A stretch of DNA of 46,383 nucleotides from NCBI GenBank assembly GCA_002685965.1, contig NYZE01000063.1, forward strand, positions 1 to 46,383, in the 5' to 3' direction. Within the stretch, counting starts at the first letter, position 1, and the number at the start of each line of letters is the position of its first letter. The notes under the pieces are model-generated. The model did no database searches. It was not told the origin of the DNA and saw only the letters and a list, made by a program, of their open reading frames with translations. This document shows, in pieces, positions 34,799-46,161 of the stretch. The position numbers were made by a program, and so were the translations under genes. The DNA comes from Planctomycetota bacterium (GTDB lineage Bacteria; Planctomycetota; UBA1135; GCA-002748355).

Positions 34799-35826
34799 AG
34801 CCCGAGTTTGACGAGTGGCTGAGCGGGCAAGGGCCGCAAGAAGAAGTCGTGATATGCACGCGAGTGCGTTTGGCGCGCAACCTCGAGGGTTTCCGTTTCG
34901 CGGCGGCGCAGGACAGCGAAGAGGCCGAGGTGCTGACCCAGACCGCCGAGAAGGCGTTGCGTCCGATCGCCCGCAAGTTCGGCTGGGAGTGGGTCGACCT
35001 GGCGGCCGCGAACTCGATCGACCGACAGGTGCTCGTCGAGCGACATCTGATCAGCCGCGAACTGGGGGACACTGATCGCGCACGCGGCGTCATGTTCGAC
35101 GACGTTGGACGGGCCAGCCTGATGGTCAACGAAGAGGATCATCTGCGCTTGCAGGTGTTCCGCTCCGGTTTGCGCCTCAGGGATGCTTGGGAAGCCGCCG
35201 ACGGAGTCGACGACGAGATGGCATCGATACTGCCGTTCGCCTACTCGAGCGCCTACGGCTACTTGACCTCCTGCCCGACCAACACGGGGACCGGGCTGCG
35301 CATCTCGGTCTTGTTGCACCTGCCGGCGTTGGTCGCGTCCAAGCAAATCGAAACGGCAACGAACGCGATCCAGGAAATGAACATGACCGTGCGCGGCCTC
35401 TACGGGGAAGGCAGCCAAGCGCTCGGTGACCTGTTCCAGATCTCCAACCAGCGCACGCTCGGCGACAGTGAGCAGCACATCCTCGAGAGCGTTGAGAGCG
35501 CGGTCACGAGCCTGCTCGCGTTCGAGCACCGCCACCGCGATGAACTTCGCCAGAAGCCGCTGGTCGTGCAGGATCGCGCTTATCGAGCACTCGGCGTCCT
35601 CGAGCGCGCCAGAACGCTCACGTCGGAAGAGACGATGACCCTGCTGTCGCGGCTCCGCCTCGGACGGGTGCTACACGTGCTGGATGCGCCGCCAATCGAG
35701 GCTCTGAACCGGATTTTCCTCCTCACTCAGCCCGCGCATCTACAGAAAAGGGTCGGCCATCCCCTCGATCCGCACGAGCGGGATCAACACCGCGCGGAGC
35801 TGGTCCGCAAGATTCTGGCGGGTTGA
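34795..35826 (+). CDS. mcsB: protein-arginine kinase McsB
   Basis: VICTRVRLARNLEGFRF, MVNEEDHLRLQ, YLTSCPTNTGTGLRISVLLHLPAL, RGLYGEGSQALGDLFQISNQRTLG; C-terminal HERDQHRAELVR. Confidence 0.95.
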   Translation: MKPEFDEWLSGQGPQEEVVICTRVRLARNLEGFRFAAAQDSEEAEVLTQTAEKALRPIARKFGWEWVDLAAANSIDRQVLVERHLISRELGDTDRARGVMFDDVGRASLMVNEEDHLRLQVFRSGLRLRDAWEAADGVDDEMASILPFAYSSAYGYLTSCPTNTGTGLRISVLLHLPALVASKQIETATNAIQEMNMTVRGLYGEGSQALGDLFQISNQRTLGDSEQHILESVESAVTSLLAFEHRHRDELRQKPLVVQDRAYRALGVLERARTLTSEETMTLLSRLRLGRVLHVLDAPPIEALNRIFLLTQPAHLQKRVGHPLDPHERDQHRAELVRKILAG

Positions 35827-35893
35827 CCCCAGGGCTGGCGCTCCCAACCCCCCTTCACGCCAGGCTTTCCGACGCCAGCCCGCATCGCTTCAA

Positions 35894-35922
35894 TTGGGAT
35901 CGGCCAGCCGCCGATCTATAAC
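35894..35922 (+). promoter_or_regulatory. sigma70-like promoter for clpC
   Basis: TTGGGA - 17 nt - TATAAC; SD ggagg upstream of the ATG at 35988. Confidence 0.5.
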
Positions 35923-35987
35923 AACTACGTTCGTTGCGGCACCCGGTAACCGCTCCTGCGGCCACGGGTAATCACCTTGGAGGAACA

Positions 35988-38510
<2,523 letters not shown>

Positions 38511-38623
38511 GCCGCGCCGCAGCCCGTCCTACGGGACGATGCATCCGCTCGCCGACCCTTCTCTGCGTGGCTAGCCTGACGTGCGCCAGCGCGGCAGCCG
38601 CGGGGCCCATCAAGCCTTTACCG

Positions 38624-38662
38624 CGTTCGGTCAAGCTCTTCAGGAGCCTTGCCGACCGAACG
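38624..38662. terminator. long imperfect hairpin in the clpC-dprA spacer
   Basis: Perfect 9-bp outer stem CGTTCGGTC/GACCGAACG enclosing AAGCTC-TTCAG-GAGCCTT. Function unassigned. Confidence 0.4.
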
Positions 38663-38747
38663 GCGCCTTCGAACGCTGATCCGATCACGGAGGCACCCGG
38701 CGTCAGGAAACCGTGCGCCGTTTCCGTACCGGCCACATCTACCCAGC

Positions 38748-39857
38748 GTGGTAATCGAAGATTCGCTTCCGTGGCTCGTGCTGGCCCGGGCGTTTGGCTT
38801 CTCGACCGGCTTGCGGCCCGGATCGCCGGCCGGGCTCCTCGACTGCGGCCTCGACACGCAGGGGTGGTTGGCGCTGAGCGATGCCCAACTCGCCGAGCAA
38901 GGCGTCAAGCCAGCGCAGCGCCAGCGCCTACTCGATCCAGAGGCACCGCTGCTGGCACGGCAGCTGCTCGATCGAACTGCCGCCGCCGGGCTCGGGCTGG
39001 TCTGGCGCGGTAACCCGCTATGGCCCGCCAGCTTGCTGGACCTGCCGGGTGCCCCGGCCGTGCTCTGGTTCCGCGGCCGCATCGACGCCCTCACGGCACC
39101 GTCGATCGCCGTGGTCGGTACCCGCACGCCTACTCCCTACGGAGCGCAAGCGGCCAAGGACTTCGCCGAGGGGTTGGTGATCGCAGGCATGACCGTCATC
39201 AGTGGCCTGGCGCGAGGGATCGACGGTGCCGCGCACCGAGTCACGCTCGAGGCACATGGCTCGACGATCGCCGTGCTCGGCTCCGCCATCGACTGCCCAT
39301 ATCCATCGGAGCACGCATCGCTCCTCGAGCAGATCGTCGATGGCGGCGGCCTTGCCCTGAGTGAGTATCCGCCTGGCTACCGCGCAAACCCCGGCACCTT
39401 CCCCAAGCGTAACCGTCTCCTCGCTGCCCTGAGCCAGGGGGTCCTCGTCATCGAAGCCGGTCGCCGTTCTGGAGCGTTGATCACCTGCGATTGGGCACTG
39501 CAATACGATCGCCCCGTCTGGGCCGTGCCTGGACCACACGCTTCACCGCTCAGCGTCGGCTGCCACCGCATCGTGCGAGAGGGAGCGCTGCTCGCTGATT
39601 CCCCCGCGAGCTTGCTCAAAGATCTCGGCGTCGCGCTGCCGGGACAGCAGATCGGCGACGGCCTCGAGGTCTTTCGCTCAGCAGACGAGGCACACGTGCT
39701 GCAGATTCTGCGGCGCAGCCCGAACGTAGTCGATGCGATTGCGACGGAACTCCGCAAGGACGTCGGTGAGGTCACTGTTCTGCTCGGCAAGCTTGAGCTA
39801 CGCGGCCTCGTCGAGTCGCGTGCCGGTGGTGTCTACTTCACACGCGACGCGTCATGA
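38748..39857 (+). CDS. dprA: DNA-processing protein DprA
   Basis: IAVVGTRTPTPYGAQAAKDFAEGL, VISGLARGIDGAAHRVTLEAHGSTIAVLGSAIDCPYPSEH, FPKRNRLLAALSQGVLVIEAGRRSGALIT. GTG start assigned. Confidence 0.93.
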   Translation: MVIEDSLPWLVLARAFGFSTGLRPGSPAGLLDCGLDTQGWLALSDAQLAEQGVKPAQRQRLLDPEAPLLARQLLDRTAAAGLGLVWRGNPLWPASLLDLPGAPAVLWFRGRIDALTAPSIAVVGTRTPTPYGAQAAKDFAEGLVIAGMTVISGLARGIDGAAHRVTLEAHGSTIAVLGSAIDCPYPSEHASLLEQIVDGGGLALSEYPPGYRANPGTFPKRNRLLAALSQGVLVIEAGRRSGALITCDWALQYDRPVWAVPGPHASPLSVGCHRIVREGALLADSPASLLKDLGVALPGQQIGDGLEVFRSADEAHVLQILRRSPNVVDAIATELRKDVGEVTVLLGKLELRGLVESRAGGVYFTRDAS

Positions 39858-41115
39858 CGTAGTTCCAGCTGTTGCCGGCACCAAACGACAGCAGAAGCGC
39901 GGTCTGACCGGCGTCGAGCTTGGGCACTGTAACCTGGCGACCAGCGACCTTGACCTGGCCAGAGCCGTCACGTTTGGTCAGGGTCGTGTAGGAGGCTTCG
40001 TGTCGCAACGCCTCGTACAACGAGAGCCCGACCGACGCCGCGGATGTGTTGCCATACTTCTGCAGGGTGACGTACATCCGCTCCTGCGGAATGCTCATCT
40101 CCTCGGCGAGATCCTGGTTCAACGAGAGGTTGGCGCTGTGCGGCACGAACATGTCGACCTTGCTCGCGAGGTAGTTACACAGCTCGGCACGCTCATGCCG
40201 GTTACGAATATCGTCGACGGACTCAACGCTTTGCCAGCAGTCGGGAAGATCGTCGAGCAGTCCGGATCGCTGCAACACTTCGAGATAACCCTGTCGTGGC
40301 ACGATGCCCTTGACAAACCGGTACACCTGCCGGCCGTCCATCTCGAAGAAGCGGTGAGTGTCGTCCTCCATCGAGTCCAGGAAGTCGTCGCCGTAGAGCT
40401 GTCGCCGGAACGAACCACCCTCTGGATCGAGTTCGCGTTTCAGGTGGTCGAACGGGTTATTCGCGACGTTGAGGACGCCGCGCTGAAAGACCGCATCCGC
40501 TGCGGTCGGATCGGTGCGCATGAAGTGGCCGAGCACTTCGATCGGCGCCGGGTCGAGCCCCTGCGGCGGCTCCCCGGCCGACACCACGCAGGCTGCGGCA
40601 GCGTCGCCGAGCAAGATCGAGTCACGATTGGTCCAGTCCACCATCCGGGTCGCAACGTCAGCTCCGACCACGAGCACGTTGCGGAACAGCTGCCCGCGGA
40701 TCAGGCCGGAGGCAAGCCCGATCGCGCCGATGAAGCTCGAGCAGCCCTGCTGGAGGTCCAGGGCGCCGGCCCGGCCCATCCTCAACTGGCCGCCGGCACC
40801 GGTGCCGAAGGCATTCTGGATCCTGCCCGCCCCGGCGGGGTAGACGTACTGCGACGTGTTGGTCGCGAGCATGATCAGATCGATGCTCTCCGGCTCGGAC
40901 TGGGACAGCTCTAACGCCTCGACAGCGGCAAGATAGCCGAGATCGGCTGCGTGTTGATCGGGCCGTGCAACGTGGCGCTTGTAAATCCCCGTGTGCTCCG
41001 AGATCCACTGCGCCGACGTGCGCAGCCAGGGCATACCTGCCTCGATCGCCTCATTGGTGAGGCTCGCTTCGGGCAGATAGACCCCGAGGCCGCGGATCCA
41101 GACACGTTGTTGCAT
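39838..41115 (-). CDS. 3-oxoacyl-ACP synthase III (FabH)-like ketosynthase
   Basis: Catalytic Cys in LDLQQGCSSFIGAIGLASG, His in MFVPHSANLSLNQDL, Asn in KYGNTSAASVGLSL. Confidence 0.88.
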   Translation of the reverse strand: MQQRVWIRGLGVYLPEASLTNEAIEAGMPWLRTSAQWISEHTGIYKRHVARPDQHAADLGYLAAVEALELSQSEPESIDLIMLATNTSQYVYPAGAGRIQNAFGTGAGGQLRMGRAGALDLQQGCSSFIGAIGLASGLIRGQLFRNVLVVGADVATRMVDWTNRDSILLGDAAAACVVSAGEPPQGLDPAPIEVLGHFMRTDPTAADAVFQRGVLNVANNPFDHLKRELDPEGGSFRRQLYGDDFLDSMEDDTHRFFEMDGRQVYRFVKGIVPRQGYLEVLQRSGLLDDLPDCWQSVESVDDIRNRHERAELCNYLASKVDMFVPHSANLSLNQDLAEEMSIPQERMYVTLQKYGNTSAASVGLSLYEALRHEASYTTLTKRDGSGQVKVAGRQVTVPKLDAGQTALLLSFGAGNSWNYVMTRRV

Positions 41116-41134
41116 GCGGTTGAGAGTCAGCAGC

Positions 41135-41323
41135 TTAGGAATCTACAAAGGCCCACTGGACCGCAGTCATCGCGAGGAAAGCCCCCGTAGTCCACAGGCA
41201 AATGACGACGGCGCGCCACGCGGCAAACAGTAGTAGCTTCCGCGGCTCGAAGTCGCGTCGCGAATAGAACACGATCGCCCCTAGCCAGGAGACAACCCAG
41301 AGCAAGACGAGGCGGAAGATCAC
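41135..41323 (-). CDS. small membrane protein
   Basis: 62 aa, two hydrophobic segments, ATGA overlap with the upstream gene. Confidence 0.5.
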   Translation of the reverse strand: MIFRLVLLWVVSWLGAIVFYSRRDFEPRKLLLFAAWRAVVICLWTTGAFLAMTAVQWAFVDS

Positions 41324-42153
41324 GCCGTGCCCCCGGGCGTGACGCCGGGCTCGGCGTCAAGAGCCCGCTTCTCACCGAGCGTGTAGGCCTGGGTCATCGC
41401 CACCACGTTGAGCAAACCGGCGATGCAGAGCAGCGTGATTCCCAAGTCGACGGTGTCGACGTCGTGCTCGAGGGCGAGAGGTCCGAGCAATGGGGTCAGG
41501 ACCAAGGAGGCGCCGCCGAACCCTGCTTCTCCGGCCCACCACCAGTAGAGCTGCGAGCGATCGACGCCGCGGAAGTCGGAGAACCAGAGGCCCATCACGT
41601 AGATGCCGATGACGCCGAAGCCAACCAGGGCACCGATCCTGCCTCGCCCCTCGCGAGCATGTCCGAGCCCCGGCACGAGCCAGGTAAGGAGAGCGGAGAT
41701 CGCTGGCCGACCAGTCAGCTGGCGACCGCGCTTCTCGCTCAGGTTGTCGCGGGCGACGAGCCAGCATGCGTCGGCTGCAAGAATGGCGTTCAGGTATCCC
41801 GACAGCCCTGTCAGTGTCAGCCCGAGATGCTCGGTCGAGATCGGCAGCCGCAGCAGCCGAGCACGGTCCGGGTCAGCGGATTCCGGCTGCATGATCCAGG
41901 CGACCGTGGTCTCGCCGAAGTTGACCGCTTCGGGCAACAGGTGGATGGGCAGGTTCTTGAACACGCCACTGAAGAGCGAGTTGGAGAAGGCGAACACACG
42001 CCAATCGGCGAGCCAGAGACCGACGGCAAAGCACGCTGTCACGGCAACGAAACTGAACGCCGCACCCCGTTTATCGCCCGCATACAAGTGGCCCAAACCG
42101 GGAAGAAAGATCCCGGCAGCCAGGGCTTGATAGGGCTTCTTGGTGCTCTCCAT
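41320..42153 (-). CDS. multi-TM membrane protein of unknown function (DUF6677-like)
   Basis: 277 aa; KPYQALAAGIFLPGLGHLYAGDKRGAAFSF and internally repeated WLVPGLGHAREGRGR. Confidence 0.6.
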   Translation of the reverse strand: MESTKKPYQALAAGIFLPGLGHLYAGDKRGAAFSFVAVTACFAVGLWLADWRVFAFSNSLFSGVFKNLPIHLLPEAVNFGETTVAWIMQPESADPDRARLLRLPISTEHLGLTLTGLSGYLNAILAADACWLVARDNLSEKRGRQLTGRPAISALLTWLVPGLGHAREGRGRIGALVGFGVIGIYVMGLWFSDFRGVDRSQLYWWWAGEAGFGGASLVLTPLLGPLALEHDVDTVDLGITLLCIAGLLNVVAMTQAYTLGEKRALDAEPGVTPGGTA

Positions 42154-42189
42154 GCGCCGCTCGAAAAATGGCCGCGGGAGGATACGCGA

Positions 42190-42618
42190 TCAGACACCGG
42201 ACCCGAACAGATCGTCAGGAATCCGCAGGAGGCTGCCATCCCGCCCCAGCAACGCCAGACGCGTCTCCGCTTCGGCCAACACTTGCTCGCTGGCCGCTTC
42301 CGGCGAGTCGACACGGAAGAGCCGGTAGGCCAGTGTCACCGAGGCTCGATGCTGCACGTCCATCCAGGTCCGGATGCGAATGACTTCGTCATAACGCGCT
42401 GACTCGCGGTAGCGGATGTCCAAGCGAACGACGGTGAGCGCGAGGCCTTGATCTTCCATCTCGCGGTAGCTGCGGCCGCGCGCACGCATCCACTCAGTGC
42501 GCGCCTCCTCGATCCACGGGACGTAGGAAGAGTGGTGGGCGACCCCCATCTGGTCGGTCTCGGCATACCGCACGCGTAGGTGATGAACACCGGCATCTTC
42601 TGGCAAACCACTCGTCAT
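42190..42618 (-). CDS. acyl-CoA thioesterase (YbgC/4HBT family)
   Basis: LRVRYAETDQMGVAHHSSYVPWIEEARTEWMRARG hotdog signature. Confidence 0.88.
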   Translation of the reverse strand: MTSGLPEDAGVHHLRVRYAETDQMGVAHHSSYVPWIEEARTEWMRARGRSYREMEDQGLALTVVRLDIRYRESARYDEVIRIRTWMDVQHRASVTLAYRLFRVDSPEAASEQVLAEAETRLALLGRDGSLLRIPDDLFGSGV

Positions 42619-43589
42619 GCTTGCTCGTGAGCAAACCAGGTTCCATCCCCTGCGCGCAACCGTTGTTCCGCTTCGGCGGTGGCCAAATCGGCCGGCGCCA
42701 CACCGGAGGCCCTGGCGCGCGCGAACAGATCGACGAGCAACGTCTCGATGCAATCGACCGTTGTGTCGGCGTTCTGAGTTGGCGGCCACAGTGGATGGTG
42801 GCCCGCGCCGGCGATGAGCCCCCCCGCACTGACCATGAAGTCCGGCGCGTAGAGGATTCCGCGATCGGCCAGCAACCGCGCATCGCTCGGCACGGTCAGC
42901 TGGTTGTTGGCACTTCCGGCGACTGCGCGACAGCGTAGACGCGCGATCGTGTCAGCCGCGAGCACACCACCGAATGCACATGGAACGAAGACGTCGCACT
43001 CGGTGGCAAGCACCGCTTCGGGCGCGATCACAGTGACACCGAGCTGGTCGCGCGTCGCAGCAACGCGCGCGGCGTCCGTATCCGCAATCGCCACACACCC
43101 GCCAGCGGCGACGAGCTGCTCGGCCACCCGCGCACCGACGCCACCTACACCCTGGATCACGAACGACAGATTGCCAAGACCGGGTTCGTCGAGTTCACGC
43201 GCGACAGCGCGCAGACCCGCAAGCACGCCGCTCGTCGTCGCGTTCGTCAAGCCGTCGAAGTCACCAGGAGAGATCGCGAAACGTGTCGTCTGAGCGAGGG
43301 CCGCGAGTTGCTCCGGTCCGGTCCCCACGTCGGGTCCAGTGAAGAACCGGCCGCCCATCGCCTCGATATGGCGCCCGAGCCAACGGTAGGCCCTGTGCGC
43401 GTCGAGGTCGGGATGATCCATGAGCACACACTTGCCACCACCTCCCGCAACCCCGACCGTCATGCACTTGAGCGTCATCGCGTGGGCGAGCCTGAGCGCA
43501 TCGGCAACTGCCGAGTCGACTCCCGCATAGACAGCGCGACGGATTCCGCCAAAGGCCGGGCCATGGCGCGTGCCGTGGACCGCAATCAC
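42615..43589 (-). CDS. Leu/Glu/Phe/Val dehydrogenase (leucine dehydrogenase-like); 5' end uncertain
   Basis: GPAFGGIRRAVY, GGGGKCVLMDHP, GPDVGTG, FVIQGVGGVGARVAEQLVAAG, GSANNQL. Homologous reading frame continues upstream to about 43715. Confidence 0.85.
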   Translation of the reverse strand: MIAVHGTRHGPAFGGIRRAVYAGVDSAVADALRLAHAMTLKCMTVGVAGGGGKCVLMDHPDLDAHRAYRWLGRHIEAMGGRFFTGPDVGTGPEQLAALAQTTRFAISPGDFDGLTNATTSGVLAGLRAVARELDEPGLGNLSFVIQGVGGVGARVAEQLVAAGGCVAIADTDAARVAATRDQLGVTVIAPEAVLATECDVFVPCAFGGVLAADTIARLRCRAVAGSANNQLTVPSDARLLADRGILYAPDFMVSAGGLIAGAGHHPLWPPTQNADTTVDCIETLLVDLFARARASGVAPADLATAEAEQRLRAGDGTWFAHEQA

Positions 43590-43831
43590 CGCTCGCGTGC
43601 CGCTGACAGGGTCCTGCAGAATCTCGACTTGCTCGTGATCAGCAGCTGAGAGTCCGAGAGGAAGTGAATCGTCGGTCGATGCCAGGTCTATGATCCCGCT
43701 GTCAGCGTTGGAGAATCACCGAGAATACGCTGCGCACGCACTCTGGGACGGGACTCTACAAGAGGACCCGCAAGTAGGGAGTCGAACGCGCGTCTCAGCA
43801 GTTTGTAGCGCCACACACCGGGGAGTCATGG

Positions 43832-44866
43832 ATGCCCTTCGATCGTAGTCTCACGGCATGCCTTGCATGCGCCCTGCTGGTTTGTCTGCAAGCCTGCTCC
43901 TCGACCAAGGTCGCCCCACCAGAACCCGATCCGGTCGTCGAACAGCGGTTCCGCGAGGAGAACGCTGCCAAGCAGGCAGAGCGTGATTGGATCGAGCACT
44001 TCGACACGGTGCTTCTGAGGTTGGATCGCGGGCTGGCAGAGTGGGCCACCAGTCGCTCCAAGTCGGAGAACCGCAAGGCAGAGGGCCGCGCAGTGTCACT
44101 CGAGAAATACCTCGAGCACATGGCCACGCGCTTCGTCACACAACTGCTGTCCCTGCTCGATCGCAAGGAGCCGCCGCGCCGCCGCGCGATCGCTGCCGCA
44201 ACGCTCGGCTTCGCTCGCTTCCGCAGCCTCGAGAAGAACCCGGGCAAGGCGGAGCAAATGGAAGCCGATCTCATAGCGCCGCTACACGACGCACTGAGCG
44301 ATCCCGATGAGTCCGTACAGATCAACGCTTGCTTGGGCTTGGGCGTCCTGGCCAAGACATCGACACCGCTGGACCGACTGACCGCAATGGCAAGTTCCGG
44401 CGACACGCCCGGCCCCGTGCGTCGGGCAGCAACATGGACGCTCTTGCAACTACAACGCGCGGGCGCACCCGATGCCGCGTGGCTGCGACGCTTCCTCGCG
44501 ATCTGGCCGAGAATCCTCCGGGGCGATCCGCTGGCCAAGGATGAGCTGTTGGTCATGCATGCGTTGCGTGGCGCGGGGCTGTTGCGCGACCAGACCATGC
44601 TGGCGAGGGTAAAGCCTTACTTCTCACACGCACGACCGCTGGTCCGCCAGACGGCATTGATCGCGGCGGCACGGTCGCGCAATCGACAGGCCATCCCCGC
44701 AGTGCTGAGCTTCTTGACCGATGAGGAGCCGAACGCGAATGTGCGGCTCACCGCACGCAAGGCACTCAAGGCGCTGGGTAACAACCGAGTCGACCACGGC
44801 TACGACATAAAGGCATGGCGCAAGGAGTTCCAACTCGAGGAGACGGATGCCACGAAGCGTCGCTAG
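43832..44866 (+). CDS. HEAT-repeat-like lipoprotein
   Basis: Lipobox LQACSS; helical repeats (VRRAATWTLLQLQRAG, VRQTALIAAARSRNRQAIPAVLSFL, VRLTARKALKALGN). Confidence 0.65.
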   Translation: MPFDRSLTACLACALLVCLQACSSTKVAPPEPDPVVEQRFREENAAKQAERDWIEHFDTVLLRLDRGLAEWATSRSKSENRKAEGRAVSLEKYLEHMATRFVTQLLSLLDRKEPPRRRAIAAATLGFARFRSLEKNPGKAEQMEADLIAPLHDALSDPDESVQINACLGLGVLAKTSTPLDRLTAMASSGDTPGPVRRAATWTLLQLQRAGAPDAAWLRRFLAIWPRILRGDPLAKDELLVMHALRGAGLLRDQTMLARVKPYFSHARPLVRQTALIAAARSRNRQAIPAVLSFLTDEEPNANVRLTARKALKALGNNRVDHGYDIKAWRKEFQLEETDATKRR

Positions 44867-46031
44867 GTGGGTCAGTCTACTGGTCGGTCTGGCAGCCCTG
44901 TCGGCGGCAGTAACGGCAGCGGGAATGTCTCAGGCAGGAGCGTCCCGGGCAGAGGTGGCCCAGGAGAGTGCGGCAAAGCGCATCGTTGAGCGACTGTCGG
45001 GCGGTAGACCCTCAGCCCTGCACGGTGTCATCCTCGGGTGGACCGAGACCAAACCTGACGGGGCCAAGGGGCGGAGGAAAGCAAGGCGCTACCTCGCAGC
45101 TCTGCGCTATCCGGATCGCTTCCGGCTCGAGGTCAGAGATCCCAGCGCTGGGGCGCTGGTCTACAAGCGAACGAGCAAGGGCGCATGGGTCGGTCCGGCC
45201 GGGGGACCGTTTCTCGCGACGAAGGCAGGTGGCGCGGGCGGGTACGAGCGCGTCTTCTCGCTGCTCAGCCTGCTCATGGGGTGGGATCTACTCGAGGGGC
45301 AAGCGCGGGTAGCCGGGTCGAAGGTGCACAGCACCTGGAAGAAGGCGCCCGTCATGCGCGTGGTCGACTCGAACGGACAGCCAGAGTCGTTGGAGCTGGG
45401 CGGAACGCGCTACGCCCTCAGACCGAGCCAGACCAAGAAGTTTCCCGCCGACGTCGCGGCCACACCTGAGCGGACTGGCATGAAGTTTCGTCGCTGTAGC
45501 ATCAACGCCGAGTTCGAGGACTCGTACTTCGATCCAGCTGCGACGACCGCGAAGAAGGTCCGCATCGGCGGTGAGCGGCAGAACTTCCTCAGCCCGACTC
45601 TGGCACGTGTCGAAGCCGCGTGGCTGCTAGAGGTCGACGCCCCTGATCGCTGGCCCGACCGGCTCGCGAAACTCGATTCGCTCGGACGCGCCCTGCACGG
45701 GCTCGGGCAAGTCCCCGCCGGCCTTCCTGCCTACACGACGACGGGCAAGATGCAGGTCTACTTCCGTCCGGCGAAACGAAAGGCCAAGCCGCAGGCCCCA
45801 GCAGGCCACAAGCCGCAACGGCGCCCGGCGAAACTGGTAGCGGTGCTCTACGGACGCGGGCCCTGGGACACGGTGCGCGCGCCGCTCGAGAAGCGCCTCG
45901 CAGCGTTCGCCCGACAGGTGGGGCTAGAGCCAGGTGCGGTGCGCCATCTCCCCTACGTCTTACCTGGCGAAACGAACACACCGGGCCGGGAAACGGTGCT
46001 TCTGGTCCGCGCAGAACTCGACGTCCGGTGA
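44847..46031 (+). CDS. exported protein of unknown function
   Basis: 394 aa; signal peptide; N-terminal half weakly LolA-like (YLAALRYPDRFRLEVRDPSAGALVYKRTSKGAWVG). Overlaps the upstream gene by 20 bp. Confidence 0.6.
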   Translation: MPRSVARWVSLLVGLAALSAAVTAAGMSQAGASRAEVAQESAAKRIVERLSGGRPSALHGVILGWTETKPDGAKGRRKARRYLAALRYPDRFRLEVRDPSAGALVYKRTSKGAWVGPAGGPFLATKAGGAGGYERVFSLLSLLMGWDLLEGQARVAGSKVHSTWKKAPVMRVVDSNGQPESLELGGTRYALRPSQTKKFPADVAATPERTGMKFRRCSINAEFEDSYFDPAATTAKKVRIGGERQNFLSPTLARVEAAWLLEVDAPDRWPDRLAKLDSLGRALHGLGQVPAGLPAYTTTGKMQVYFRPAKRKAKPQAPAGHKPQRRPAKLVAVLYGRGPWDTVRAPLEKRLAAFARQVGLEPGAVRHLPYVLPGETNTPGRETVLLVRAELDVR

Positions 46032-46161
46032 TCGACCAAGCCTGGACACGCCCCGAGATCCCCTAGTCAGGCTCCCTGGCAGGAGATGCCTCGCTGGGGG
46101 GACAAGTTGGCCCGGTTGGCCCGGCCCAGGACCGGTATCTTAGTTGCAGGAAGATCTCACG

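Noticed and set aside
35827-35987. CIRCE (HrcA) or CtsR box upstream of clpC
   Set aside because: Neither TTAGCACTC-N9-GAGTGCTAA nor a CtsR-type heptad repeat is present; only the unrelated GGGCTGGCG/CGCCAGCCC repeat.
39733-40914. 393-aa plus-strand ORF
   Set aside because: Antisense to the FabH-like gene, low-complexity codon shadow typical of high-GC DNA, no recognisable motifs.
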